Shown here: piece by piece, positions 1 through 7,369 of the stretch | Position numbering within the stretch: the first letter of the stretch is position 1 | Layout of the letters: the number at the start of each line of letters is the position of its first letter | Assembly (NCBI GenBank): GCA_016198545.1 | Contig: JACQIJ010000115.1 | Coordinates: forward strand, 1-10,722 | DNA from: Pseudomonadota bacterium | Lineage (GTDB): Bacteria; Pseudomonadota; Alphaproteobacteria; Micavibrionales; Micavibrionaceae | Length of the DNA stretch: 10,722 nt | Direction: 5' to 3' | Program-made: the position numbers and the translations under genes | The notes under the pieces: generated by a model | Told to the model about the DNA's origin: nothing | What the model saw: only the letters and a program-made list of their open reading frames with translations | Databases searched by the model: none

Positions 1-695
1 ATCTTGACCTGCGCATTACCAACGGAGATTCTGAATGGCAGCCACGCTATATCGAGGTAGCAGCCATGCTCTTCGTCACCACTCTTCTTTTAACAGCCAT
101 TGTTGCGCCTAAAATTATAGAAATTTCTTTTTTAACGATCAGCGCTGCCACGCTTGTCTATCCCTTGACTTGTATTTTTGGCGATACATTGACAGAAGTT
201 TACGGATTTAACCGCACACGCCGTATTATATGGATTGGGTTGATTTGCAGTGGTCTGCTAGTCTTTTTCACTTGGCTTGCGATTGTATTGCCTGCCGCAG
301 GCAGTTATCCGCATCAAGAGGCTTTTGCAACGGTTTTAGGCTCTGTTCCCCGTATCGTGGCTTCCTCATTCACGGCGTATTTTATTTGTGAAATGATCAA
401 TTCACTCATTATGTCAAAAATGAAAATATGGTCTAAGGGCAACCATTTTTCCTTAAGGGCAATGGCTTCAACCGTGGTGGCACAGGCGGCGGACAGCATT
501 GTCTTTTTTACAATGGCGTTCTTGGGCGTTTTACCGGGAACAGTGATTTTAAAATTGATTGTTACAACATGGATCGTCAAAAGCCTGTATGAATTTGCGG
601 TTCTGCCTTTTACGATTTTGTTTGTCCGTTTTCTTAAGCAGCGTGAGGGAATTGAACATTTTGACAACCAAGTCCTCCATATATTCAGATTTTAG
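1..695 (+). CDS. yhhQ: Queuosine precursor transporter (YhhQ/VUT family), 5'-truncated by window edge
   Basis: Inner-membrane carrier of the VUT/YhhQ family, which imports queuosine precursors (preQ0/preQ1) for tRNA modification. The frame is open from base 3, giving 230 visible residues against a usual family length of about 220-235, so little is missing. About six hydrophobic segments are visible. The family hallmark YPLTCIFGDTLTEVYG (about bases 162-209) follows the first membrane segment, and a later AQAADS-type motif (about 483-500) matches the conserved Q/D pair of the fifth segment. The first in-frame ATG is at 66 with a possible GAGG at 54-57, but starting there would cut into membrane segment 1; the codons before it (ending RYIEVAA) fit the family, so the real start is probably off-window. 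The gene is much AT-richer than its neighbours: the line at 121-180 has 23 G/C of 60. It converges with rlmE. Family assignment is firm; substrate is inferred from the family. Confidence 0.85.
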   Translation, partial: LDLRITNGDSEWQPRYIEVAAMLFVTTLLLTAIVAPKIIEISFLTISAATLVYPLTCIFGDTLTEVYGFNRTRRIIWIGLICSGLLVFFTWLAIVLPAAGSYPHQEAFATVLGSVPRIVASSFTAYFICEMINSLIMSKMKIWSKGNHFSLRAMASTVVAQAADSIVFFTMAFLGVLPGTVILKLIVTTWIVKSLYEFAVLPFTILFVRFLKQREGIEHFDNQVLHIFRF

Positions 696-767
696 GAGAC
701 TTTGTTTTTATTTCGTCGCCCTGCACCGCCATCTTTACAAAAGCGGGCTCTGCGTCCTGACGGGGCT

Positions 768-1469
768 TTAAGAGAGCAGTTTCCTCCTGGCCCCCGTCGC
801 GACGACATATTGCTCGGATGAATCCGAACGGCTTGCGGGCGGCTTGATGTGGCGCACTTTTTCGAAATCCTTCTTCAATCTTTGCAGCAATTCACTCTGC
901 GTGCCGCCTTGAAAGACTTTCGTCACGAATGCGCCGCCTGGTTTCAAGACGTCTGCGGCAAAATCGTACGCGGCCTCGGCCAGCGCCATGATGCGCAGGT
1001 GATCCGTATTGCGGTGGCCGGTCGTGTTCGGCGCCATGTCGGACAGAACGACATCCGCGCCTTCGCCGCCGATGGCGGACAGCAGGGCGTCCGGCGCGCC
1101 TTCATCCATGAAATCCATCTGCAGGAACGTCACGCCCGGCAGCGGGTCCATCGGCAAAAGGTCGATCGCGACAACCCTGCCTGCGCCTTTTTGGGCTGCG
1201 ACCTGCGACCATCCGCCGGGCGCGGAACCCAGATCGACGACCGTCATGCCCGGCTTTATGAGGCCAAGGCGTTCATCCATTTCACGCAGCTTGTAGGCCG
1301 CGCGGGAACGGTATCCCTCCAGTTGCGCCTTGCGCACATAGGGGTCGTTCAGCTGCCGTTCCAGCCAGCGGGTGGAGGAGGCCGTGCGCCGCCGGGCTGT
1401 GCGCACGCGCTGCTTCGGATCGCGCGCCGAACGGCGGCCGGAACCGCCTCTGGAGTTTTTCTTTGACAT
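768..1469 (-). CDS. rlmE: 23S rRNA (uridine-2'-O-)-methyltransferase RlmE (FtsJ/RrmJ)
   Basis: SAM-dependent methyltransferase that 2'-O-methylates U2552 of 23S rRNA (E. coli numbering) late in 50S assembly; cytoplasmic. The 233-residue product has a lysine/arginine-rich N-terminal tail (residues 1-30), then the Rossmann methyltransferase fold. SAM motif I is VVDLGSAPGGWSQVA (77-91). The catalytic K-D-K-E tetrad of the family is complete: K60 (RAAYKL), D144 (LSDMAPN), K184 (FVTKVF) and E219 (SSEQY), spaced as in E. coli RlmE (K38, D124, K164, E199). The basic tail makes it about 20 residues longer than the E. coli protein, which is common in alphaproteobacterial homologues. The ATG at 1469 has a modest AAGG-type Shine-Dalgarno (minus strand, about 1479-1484). 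It is divergent from the M3 peptidase gene, with about 60 bases to hold both promoters, and convergent with the transporter gene. Confidence 0.95.
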   Translation of the reverse strand: MSKKNSRGGSGRRSARDPKQRVRTARRRTASSTRWLERQLNDPYVRKAQLEGYRSRAAYKLREMDERLGLIKPGMTVVDLGSAPGGWSQVAAQKGAGRVVAIDLLPMDPLPGVTFLQMDFMDEGAPDALLSAIGGEGADVVLSDMAPNTTGHRNTDHLRIMALAEAAYDFAADVLKPGGAFVTKVFQGGTQSELLQRLKKDFEKVRHIKPPASRSDSSEQYVVATGARRKLLS

Positions 1470-1532
1470 ATCGAAATGCCTTGGTTAACAATGTCCGCAA
1501 GCCACAAAAGACATATGGGGGAGAACAGGGCC

Positions 1533-3395
1533 ATGAGCAAGCAATCTTTTGACGTCGCTTCGAACAACGAACAATTCCGGGACGACATTCCGGAGCCGCG
1601 CATTACATGGTATGCGGGTGCGGACGACCCGCAGATACAGGCCGATCTTGAAACGGCGGCGCGGCTGTCGGCTGCGTTCGTGGAAGAATACAAGGGCCGG
1701 ATCGGCGGTCTCGATGCCGCCGGGATGCTGGGGTTCATGAAAAAAATGGATGCCGATTCCGTGGTGGCCTATAAGATCGGCGGCTATCTTTCGTACCTGA
1801 CATCAAAGGACATAAAAAAATACGCGGCGCTTGCGAGCGCGGTCGACCAGAAAATGACGGAACTGGCCGCGCAGGAAACTTTTGTCAGCCTTGAGCTTGC
1901 GCAAATCCCGCAGCAAAAAATTCAGGACATGATCCGGCAGGAACCGGAACTCGAACTTTACCGTACGATTCTTGAATCGGCCGTGAAATGGCAGCCGTAC
2001 CTTATGAGCGAGCAGGCGGAAATCGTATCGACCAAAAAAACCCTCTCCGGCCGCTCCGAGATAGTAAACATCTTCGACAAAATGTCGGCGCGCGAAAAAT
2101 ACGGCTACGAAGGAAAGAAATTGTCGCAGGAAGCGTTGCTGAAACTGCGTTCGGAACCGGACAGGAATATCCGCCGCAATGCGACGGCCTCCCTGTACAG
2201 GGGGCTGAAGGAAACATTGTGGCTGCGCAGTTCGGTGATGAACGCCGTATCGCTGGACATGACCGTCGATCAGGGATTGCGCGGGATGCAGGATCCCGTT
2301 CTCAAGCGCCATATGGGCAACAATATCGATGGCGCCATCGTCGAGGCGATGAATGCGGCCATCCGGAATGCCTATCCGCGCACATCGCACAGGTTCTATG
2401 AAATGCTGCGCAAACAGCTCGATCTTCCCTATCTGGAGGGATGCGATCGCAACGCGCCCTTTGGCGTGAAAACGGACAGGAAGATACCTTTCAGCCATGC
2501 CCGGAAAACGGTTCTGGACAGTTTCCACGCTTTTCATCCGCGCATGGGCGAACTGGCCGCTGAAGTGTTCGACAATGGCTGGATCGACGCCGCGCCGGCA
2601 TCTGGAAAAAGCCCGGGCGCGTGGGCCATGTTCGAGGCCATCGGGCTGCATCCCATCATGTACATGAATTATCTGGGGACGCCCCACGACGTGAAAACAC
2701 TGGCCCATGAGATGGGCCATATGGTTCACCATCGTCTTGGCGCAAACAGGTTAAAGAGCCAGTCTGTCGGCCACGCGCCGCTGACCGTCGCCGAGACGGC
2801 CAGCATTTTCGGGGAAAGGCTCGTGCTTGAAAAAATGCTGGCGGAGGAAAAGGACCCGCGCGCGCGCATATCGCTGCTTTCCGCGGCGCTGACCGATTCC
2901 ATGAACAGCGTCGTACGCCAGAACGCGTTCTTTACCTTTGAAAAAGAATATCATGCGCGCGGCAAACGGGAAGGGCGGCCGCTGACGGAAAAAGAAGGGA
3001 AGGATCTCTACAGGGAAATCCAGACCGAAGCCCTCGGGCCTTCTTTCCGGCTGAAGAACGGCTACGGCCTTGAATGGTCGTATGTGCCTCACTTCATTCA
3101 TACGCCGTACTATGTTTACGCTTATTCCTTCGGCAATATCCTCGTCAATTCCCTGTACCGGAAATACCAGGAGGCCGATGACAAGCAGGCTTTCGCGGAA
3201 AAATACATCCGCCTTCTGGAGGCCGGCGGCAGCAAGAGCGCGGAAGAGCTGGTCAGGGAATTCAATCTCGATCTGCGCGATCCGGGCTTCTGGGACGGCG
3301 GCATGAAAACGATCGAAGATCTGGCGGATCGTCTGCAGGCCGAGCTGGACGCGCTCCGGCCGTCCGCGCCGCCGCAATCGCCTAAAGCGCCATAA
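1533..3395 (+). CDS. pepF: M3 family oligoendopeptidase F
   Basis: Zinc oligopeptidase of the M3B (PepF) family that cleaves short peptides in the cytoplasm; no signal peptide is visible. From the chosen start the product is 620 residues, normal for PepF-like enzymes (about 600). The zinc site is HEMGH with H392, E393 and H396 (bases 2706-2720). The third ligand is E421 in AETASIFGE, 25 residues after the second histidine as in other M3 enzymes. The C-terminal substrate-side motif HTPYYVYAYSFGN (about 3097-3135) is also typical. I chose ATG 1533 because GGGGGAG/GGAG (1516-1522) lies about 10 bases upstream and the protein then begins MSKQSF; an in-frame ATG at 1476 would add 19 residues that look like untranslated leader. 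The 3' end overlaps the minus-strand membrane-protein gene by 14 bases. Confidence 0.93.
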   Translation: MSKQSFDVASNNEQFRDDIPEPRITWYAGADDPQIQADLETAARLSAAFVEEYKGRIGGLDAAGMLGFMKKMDADSVVAYKIGGYLSYLTSKDIKKYAALASAVDQKMTELAAQETFVSLELAQIPQQKIQDMIRQEPELELYRTILESAVKWQPYLMSEQAEIVSTKKTLSGRSEIVNIFDKMSAREKYGYEGKKLSQEALLKLRSEPDRNIRRNATASLYRGLKETLWLRSSVMNAVSLDMTVDQGLRGMQDPVLKRHMGNNIDGAIVEAMNAAIRNAYPRTSHRFYEMLRKQLDLPYLEGCDRNAPFGVKTDRKIPFSHARKTVLDSFHAFHPRMGELAAEVFDNGWIDAAPASGKSPGAWAMFEAIGLHPIMYMNYLGTPHDVKTLAHEMGHMVHHRLGANRLKSQSVGHAPLTVAETASIFGERLVLEKMLAEEKDPRARISLLSAALTDSMNSVVRQNAFFTFEKEYHARGKREGRPLTEKEGKDLYREIQTEALGPSFRLKNGYGLEWSYVPHFIHTPYYVYAYSFGNILVNSLYRKYQEADDKQAFAEKYIRLLEAGGSKSAEELVREFNLDLRDPGFWDGGMKTIEDLADRLQAELDALRPSAPPQSPKAP

Positions 3396-3741
3396 GCAGC
3401 ATCGAAAAGCAGAACGCAAGGATGTAGATGGACAGCGACGCGGCAAAGAAAATCACGCCTTGCGTCCGCGGCGAGAAATGCGCCATAACAAGGAACAGCA
3501 ATATGATGACGCTGTAGGCTATCATGCCGCGCGGAAAGACGTGCGAATCCATGATCGGCAGGAAGCCGGTGACGAACCCCGTCGATTCCATCAGCTGCAC
3601 CTGCGTGCGCAGGGTTATCAGGCAGGTCAGGATGAAGGCCAGCGTTTTCCAGCGGTGCTGCGAGTGCGCCACGAACCACGCTATGGGAAGCCACAGAAAA
3701 TCTATGTAATGGTAAATGTTGTCGCCGACCTGCCCGAACAT
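3382..3741 (-). CDS. Small multi-pass membrane protein of unknown function
   Basis: A 119-residue, strongly hydrophobic protein that I do not recognise. Three or four membrane segments are visible: about residues 14-24 (FLWLPIAWFVA), 32-44 (TLAFILTCLITLR), 73-88 (MIAYSVIILLFLVMAH) and 95-119 (QGVIFFAASL to the C-terminus). Between the second and third is a polar loop with MESTGFVTGFLPIMDS. It has no metal-binding or catalytic signature I can name. Reasons to think it real: its hydrophobic pattern is not that expected from the complement of a peptidase tail, most of it lies where no other strand codes, and it fills the gap between pepF and the M48 gene. The frame is closed by TAA just upstream, so ATG 3741 is the first possible ATG. 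No clear Shine-Dalgarno is seen, but an AT-rich stretch with TATAAT on the minus strand (3756-3761) lies directly upstream. It ends 14 bases inside pepF, convergently. Confidence 0.7.
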   Translation of the reverse strand: MFGQVGDNIYHYIDFLWLPIAWFVAHSQHRWKTLAFILTCLITLRTQVQLMESTGFVTGFLPIMDSHVFPRGMIAYSVIILLFLVMAHFSPRTQGVIFFAASLSIYILAFCFSMLLMAL

Positions 3742-3848
3742 GATTTTTGCACCAGATTATATATAAAACGGCTACGTTTTATGCGATAGTATCTGCGGTC
3801 ACGATGTTGCCCTTATTCCACCATATTGGGATGAAATACTGGTTCATC

Positions 3849-5234
3849 ATGGGTTATTGTCCCTTATTTCGCGCTCCGGGAAAAGTGCTCTTGTCGGCCT
3901 TGCTGCTGGCGGTGCTGGCGATGTTAGCATGCGGCGTTGCGGCGGCCGGCAATGCCGGGCCTGTCGTCATCCGCGACACGGAAATTGAAAATACCCTGAA
4001 AGAATGGATGGATCCGGTCATCCGCGCGGCGGATCTTGATCCGGCGTCCGTGCATTTCATACTGGTGCAGAACAGGGATCTGAACGCCTTCGTCGCCGGC
4101 GGCCCGAACGTCTTCCTTTATACGGGGCTTTTGCAAAAAACGGAAAGTCCCGGCGAAGTGATCGGCGTCATCGCGCATGAACTGGGTCACATACGCGGCG
4201 GTCATCTTGTGCGCACGCGCAACGCCATCGAAGGCGCATCATATGAAAGCATGCTGGGCGCGGTTCTGGGCATCGGCGCGGCCATCATAAGCGGCGACGG
4301 CGGCGTGGGCGCGGCCGTCGCGGCGGGCACGCAATCGACCGCGCTCAACAAATTCCTGGCGTTCAGCCGCGTGCAGGAATCGAGCGCCGATCAGGCCGCT
4401 CTCGATTATCTTGAAAAGTCGGGCATGAATCCGGCAGGCCTTGCGAGTTTCATGGCAAAGCTGGAATCACAGGAATTGCTTCCGGCGTCGCAGCAATCCG
4501 AATATGTGCGCACCCACCCTCTGACGCGGGACAGGCTCGATGCGCTGACGGCCGGGCGCGATCGGTCCGGCAATAAGGATTCCGACTGGCCGCCGCGCTG
4601 GCGCGAGCAGCATGCGCGGATGCTGGCGAAGCTGACCGGCTTCATTACGCCTGAACAGGTCGTCTGGAACTACGGCGACAAGGATACGTCCGCCGCCGCC
4701 GATTACGCCCGCGCCATTGCCGCTTACCGCCAGAACAAGGTGGATGACGCGCTGCGCCGCATGGACGGTCTTCTGGCGCGGGAGCCGGAAAATCCCTATT
4801 TTCTTGAACTGAAAGCGCAGATGCTGACCGATTTCGGACGGGTCGAGGAAGCCCTGCCGCTCTATAGCCGCGCTGTGGTAATCGATGCCAAGGTGCCGCT
4901 GATCCGCACTGCCTATGCGCAGGGTCTGATTGAAACCGCGGAACGTCATCCCGAACGCTTGGATGAGGCCATCGGTCAACTGGACCGCGCCGCGCAGGAT
5001 GAACCCCGGTCGGGGCGCATCTTCCGGCTTTTGGCTACCGCCTATGGCCGCAAGGGGCAGGAGCCCGTTGCCAAGCTCTATCTGGCTGAAGAGGCGGTTT
5101 TGAAGCAGGATTATGATTATGCGAAAAGGCAGGCTGAAGCGGCCCTGAAAGATCTGGAAAATGGATCGCGTTTCTGGCTGCGGGCGCAGGACATATTGTC
5201 TTACATCGATCAAGCCGGAAAAAAGAAAGGCTGA
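3849..5234 (+). CDS. bepA: BepA-like periplasmic M48 metalloprotease with TPR repeats
   Basis: Periplasmic zinc protease of the BepA/YfgC type, which assists or degrades outer-membrane beta-barrel proteins at the BAM complex. From ATG 3849 it is 461 residues (E. coli BepA about 487). It starts with a signal peptide ending near GVAAAG (about residues 28-35). The zinc motif HELGH gives H110, E111 and H114 (bases 4176-4190), and E177 of QESSADQAALDYL is the third ligand, with the family ExxxD. H223 in YVRTHPLT sits 46 residues later, at the place of the BepA autoinhibitory switch histidine (H246, 45 after E201). The C-terminal third is TPR-like (about residues 285-445), with repeats such as NPYFLELKAQML and GRIFRLLATAYGRKG. 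Start is uncertain: ATG 3831 and ATG 3804 are also in frame, and none has a strong ribosome site. The assignment to BepA rather than another TPR-M48 protein is likely but not certain. Confidence 0.88.
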   Translation: MGYCPLFRAPGKVLLSALLLAVLAMLACGVAAAGNAGPVVIRDTEIENTLKEWMDPVIRAADLDPASVHFILVQNRDLNAFVAGGPNVFLYTGLLQKTESPGEVIGVIAHELGHIRGGHLVRTRNAIEGASYESMLGAVLGIGAAIISGDGGVGAAVAAGTQSTALNKFLAFSRVQESSADQAALDYLEKSGMNPAGLASFMAKLESQELLPASQQSEYVRTHPLTRDRLDALTAGRDRSGNKDSDWPPRWREQHARMLAKLTGFITPEQVVWNYGDKDTSAAADYARAIAAYRQNKVDDALRRMDGLLAREPENPYFLELKAQMLTDFGRVEEALPLYSRAVVIDAKVPLIRTAYAQGLIETAERHPERLDEAIGQLDRAAQDEPRSGRIFRLLATAYGRKGQEPVAKLYLAEEAVLKQDYDYAKRQAEAALKDLENGSRFWLRAQDILSYIDQAGKKKG

Positions 5235-5266
5235 AACTAAAAGTGCTGCCGATGCGAATTTTACCG

Positions 5267-5296
5267 GTGACAGGCATGCATACATAAAACTAGAAT
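5267..5296 (+). promoter_or_regulatory. Candidate sigma-70 promoter for the DsbA-family genes
   Basis: GTGACA (5267-5272, one mismatch from the -35 consensus) is followed after 18 bases by TAGAAT (5291-5296, one mismatch from the -10 consensus). Transcription would start near 5303, leaving about 30 bases before the Shine-Dalgarno GGGAG (5325-5329) and the start at 5336. It lies in the 101-base gap after the M48 gene. The match is by eye only. Confidence 0.4.
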
Positions 5297-5335
5297 ATTG
5301 ATGTCGCGTGGAATTTAACGAAACGGGAGATGCAA

Positions 5336-6109
5336 GTGACCAGATTTTCAGGAAAGACGATTGTTCTGGCCGGAGCCGTGGCGGCCTGTGCCTTGATTTA
5401 TGTTGTTGCCGGAGCCAACCGTCCGGCTGTGGCGGAAGATGCCTTCACCCCTGCGCAGAAAGAGGCGATCGGTCCGGTTATCCGCGACTACCTCATTAAA
5501 AATCCGGAAGTGATCGTCGAGGCCCTGACTGAATACCAGAAAAACCAGGCCGACGTGGAAGCGAAGCAATTCACGGAACGGATTTCCAAGCATAAGGCGT
5601 TTTTGGCGGATGGCGCCGCGCCGTTCGCGGGCAACCCGAAGGGGGACGTCACGGTGGTCGAGTTTTTCGACTATAACTGCGGCTACTGCAAAAAAGCGGT
5701 CGAGGATGTCGTAAAGCTTGTCGAGCAAGACAAAAACGTAAAGGTCGTTTTTCACGAAATGCCGATTTTGAGCCCCGCATCGCAGGATGCCGCACGCTGG
5801 GCGCTGGCGGCTCATAAACAGGGTAAATACTTTGAATATCACGTTGCGCTGATGAAGGGCAGCGCGGCGCGCAGCGTTCAGTCTCTGGAAAGCGCGGCAA
5901 AGGACATCGGCCTTGACGTCGAAAAAATGAAAAAGGACGCCGACAGCAAGGAAGTGCGCGACATGGTTGAACAAAGCGTCAGCGTCGCGCGCGATCTTGG
6001 CATACGCGGAACGCCCGCCTTCATTATCGGCGACATGCTGGCTCCCGGCTATATGGGGCTGGACGCCATGAAGGAGGCTGTTGCCAAAGCGCGCAAGGGC
6101 AGCCAGTAA
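5336..6109 (+). CDS. Secreted DsbA-family thiol:disulfide oxidoreductase, ScsC-like
   Basis: Periplasmic thioredoxin-fold protein that makes or rearranges disulfide bonds in exported proteins. Numbered from GTG 5336 it has 257 residues. A signal peptide (hydrophobic core about 8-26) ends near AVA (residue 34). The segment IGPVIRDYLIKNPEVIVEAL (46-65) resembles the N-terminal oligomerisation region of ScsC-type proteins. The thioredoxin-like domain has the redox site CGYC (C115, C118) after VEFFDYN, a DsbA helical insertion, and the cis-proline loop RGTPAF (P227). GGGAG (5325-5329) abuts the ATG at 5330 but lies 6 bases from the GTG at 5336, so GTG is the better start; the difference is two residues. 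The gene lies 12 bases before a second DsbA-family gene and behind the BepA-like protease. Whether it oxidises or isomerises cannot be told from sequence. Confidence 0.88.
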   Translation: MTRFSGKTIVLAGAVAACALIYVVAGANRPAVAEDAFTPAQKEAIGPVIRDYLIKNPEVIVEALTEYQKNQADVEAKQFTERISKHKAFLADGAAPFAGNPKGDVTVVEFFDYNCGYCKKAVEDVVKLVEQDKNVKVVFHEMPILSPASQDAARWALAAHKQGKYFEYHVALMKGSAARSVQSLESAAKDIGLDVEKMKKDADSKEVRDMVEQSVSVARDLGIRGTPAFIIGDMLAPGYMGLDAMKEAVAKARKGSQ

Positions 6110-6121
6110 TAAGCCGTAACC

Positions 6122-6763
6122 ATGCGCAGGAACTGGAAGAAAATATTTCTGTATTCGTTTTTCGCGCTCGCCGTTCTGTTCGGCGGATACAAGGTCTGGG
6201 CCGTCTATCACGCGCGCAAGGCTATACATGAAGCGCCGCTGGGGGCTTTCTTCGGTCCTGCGGATGCGAAACAGACCGTTGTCGAATTTCTTGATTACCG
6301 CTGCGCTGCCTGCCGCGCGCTTGAGCCCGTCATGGCCGAGGCGCGCAAAAACCATCCGGACGTTAAATTCATCGTACGCCATCTTCCCGTTTTCATGGAG
6401 CCGTCCGTGTTCGAGGCGCGCTTGGCCCTTGCTGCCGCCCTGCAGGGAAAATTCAGGGAAATGCATGATATCCTGATAGCGCGCGATGCGCCGGTTGAAT
6501 CCTACGAAATCGGCATTCTTGCGGAGAAACTTGGTCTGGATGCCGTGCGTCTGGAAAACGAAATGGAGTCCCCTGCCGTTACGTTTTCTCTGCTGGAAAC
6601 GCTGCGGATCGCCCAAATCATGAATATAAAGGCGACGCCGACCTTCTATATAAATGGCAGGATTTTCAATCTCACGCACGGCATGCCGGATGCCGCAGTC
6701 TTCGACAAAATACTTTCCGGTGAAAATTCTGCGGCAGAAGAAAAAACGGAAACCGGACAGTAA
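6122..6763 (+). CDS. Membrane-anchored DsbA-family protein with CAAC active site
   Basis: A second thioredoxin-fold, DsbA-like protein of 213 residues. The N-terminus is MRRNWKK followed by a hydrophobic stretch (about 9-28) with no clear cleavage site, so it is probably anchored in the inner membrane with its catalytic domain in the periplasm. The redox site is CAAC (C61, C64) after VEFLDYR, and the cis-proline loop is KATPTFYING (P173). The last 15 residues are polar and charged (NSAAEEKTETGQ), probably a flexible tail. It lacks the N-terminal helical segment of the preceding gene, so the two are not a simple tandem copy. It begins 12 bases after the first Dsb gene and its TAA shares one base with the aroQ ATG, implying one transcript and translational coupling. 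Its ribosome site is poor. Function as oxidase, reductase or isomerase is undetermined. Confidence 0.85.
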   Translation: MRRNWKKIFLYSFFALAVLFGGYKVWAVYHARKAIHEAPLGAFFGPADAKQTVVEFLDYRCAACRALEPVMAEARKNHPDVKFIVRHLPVFMEPSVFEARLALAAALQGKFREMHDILIARDAPVESYEIGILAEKLGLDAVRLENEMESPAVTFSLLETLRIAQIMNIKATPTFYINGRIFNLTHGMPDAAVFDKILSGENSAAEEKTETGQ

Positions 6764-7200
6764 TGCCCCGCATCCTGATTCTCAACGGCCCGAACCTGAA
6801 CATGCTGGGCGTCCGGGAGCCGGAGATTTACGGTACGCAGACATTGGTCGACATTGAAAATCTTTGCCGCGCGAAAGCGAAGGAACTGGGCCACGAAATC
6901 GACTTCCGCCAGTCCAACCACGAAGGCGAACTGGTCGACTGGATCCAAAAGGCCCGTGGCGCGTACGGCGGCATCATCATCAACGCCGCCGCCTATACCC
7001 ATACATCCGTTGCCATCCATGACGCGCTGAAAATTTTCGGCGGCCCGGTCGTGGAAGTACACCTGAGCGACCCGCAAACCCGGGATCCGTTCCGGCACCA
7101 CTCCTACATTACGCCCCTCGCCGCCGCCGTGATTGCCGGAAAGGGCCCTGCGGGGTATGAAGAAGCGCTTGCGTTTTTCAGGCGCACCCCGTCCCAATAG
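6763..7200 (+). CDS. aroQ: Type II 3-dehydroquinate dehydratase
   Basis: Cytoplasmic enzyme of the shikimate pathway that dehydrates 3-dehydroquinate to 3-dehydroshikimate. The 145-residue length is typical of the dodecameric type II family. Visible motifs, in order: NGPNLNMLG (8-16), the catalytic tyrosine Y23 in EIYGT, SNHEGELVDWIQ (51-62), INAAAYTHTS with N74 and H80, VEVHLSDP with E98 and H100, and R111 in DPFRHHSY. All residues expected for the active site are present. The ATG overlaps the stop codon of the upstream Dsb gene by one base (TAATG, 6761-6765), so it is very probably translated by coupling. In many alphaproteobacteria aroQ lies directly before accB; here a small orphan gene and about 760 bases intervene. 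Confidence 0.96.
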   Translation: MPRILILNGPNLNMLGVREPEIYGTQTLVDIENLCRAKAKELGHEIDFRQSNHEGELVDWIQKARGAYGGIIINAAAYTHTSVAIHDALKIFGGPVVEVHLSDPQTRDPFRHHSYITPLAAAVIAGKGPAGYEEALAFFRRTPSQ

Positions 7201-7369
7201 CCTGTTTTTCTTCATTTTTTTATCCTGATTTTATACTCTTGAAACGCAAAAACCTGTCAATTCGTTCATTTTCTCGAGAATTATCTGCAGAGACTCTATT
7301 CAAAATTTCGCCTTCAGGGGGGGACGGCAGGAAAGCGGCGGTAATACTCCCGTCATGCCTTACAAAGTC

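Noticed and set aside
2..12. Exact 11-base repeat TCTTGACCTGC also at 7454-7464
   Set aside because: One of its copies lies in coding sequence, no extension beyond 11 bases and no further copies; likely chance.
736..770. Possible terminator between the transporter gene and rlmE (AAAGC ... GCTTT with an inner CGT/ACG pair)
   Set aside because: Only five outer pairs with a large internal mismatch and no clean T-run; too weak to call.
849..1466. 205-residue plus-strand frame opposite rlmE
   Set aside because: RlmE has its full catalytic tetrad on the minus strand; the plus frame has no domain and a shadow-like composition.
1803..2732. 309-residue open frame on the minus strand inside pepF
   Set aside because: Fully antisense to a conserved peptidase with its zinc site intact; histidine/arginine/phenylalanine-rich product typical of a shadow frame.
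5348..6679. 443-residue open frame on the minus strand across both Dsb genes
   Set aside because: It is the complement of two well-supported genes with clear motifs, and shows no family features; long antisense frames are common in GC-rich codon-periodic DNA.
6646..7215. 189-residue minus-strand frame opposite aroQ, preceded by AGGA
   Set aside because: Its sequence is the complement of aroQ and the end of the Dsb gene, with no family signal; only the upstream promoter-like boxes are kept as a weak finding.
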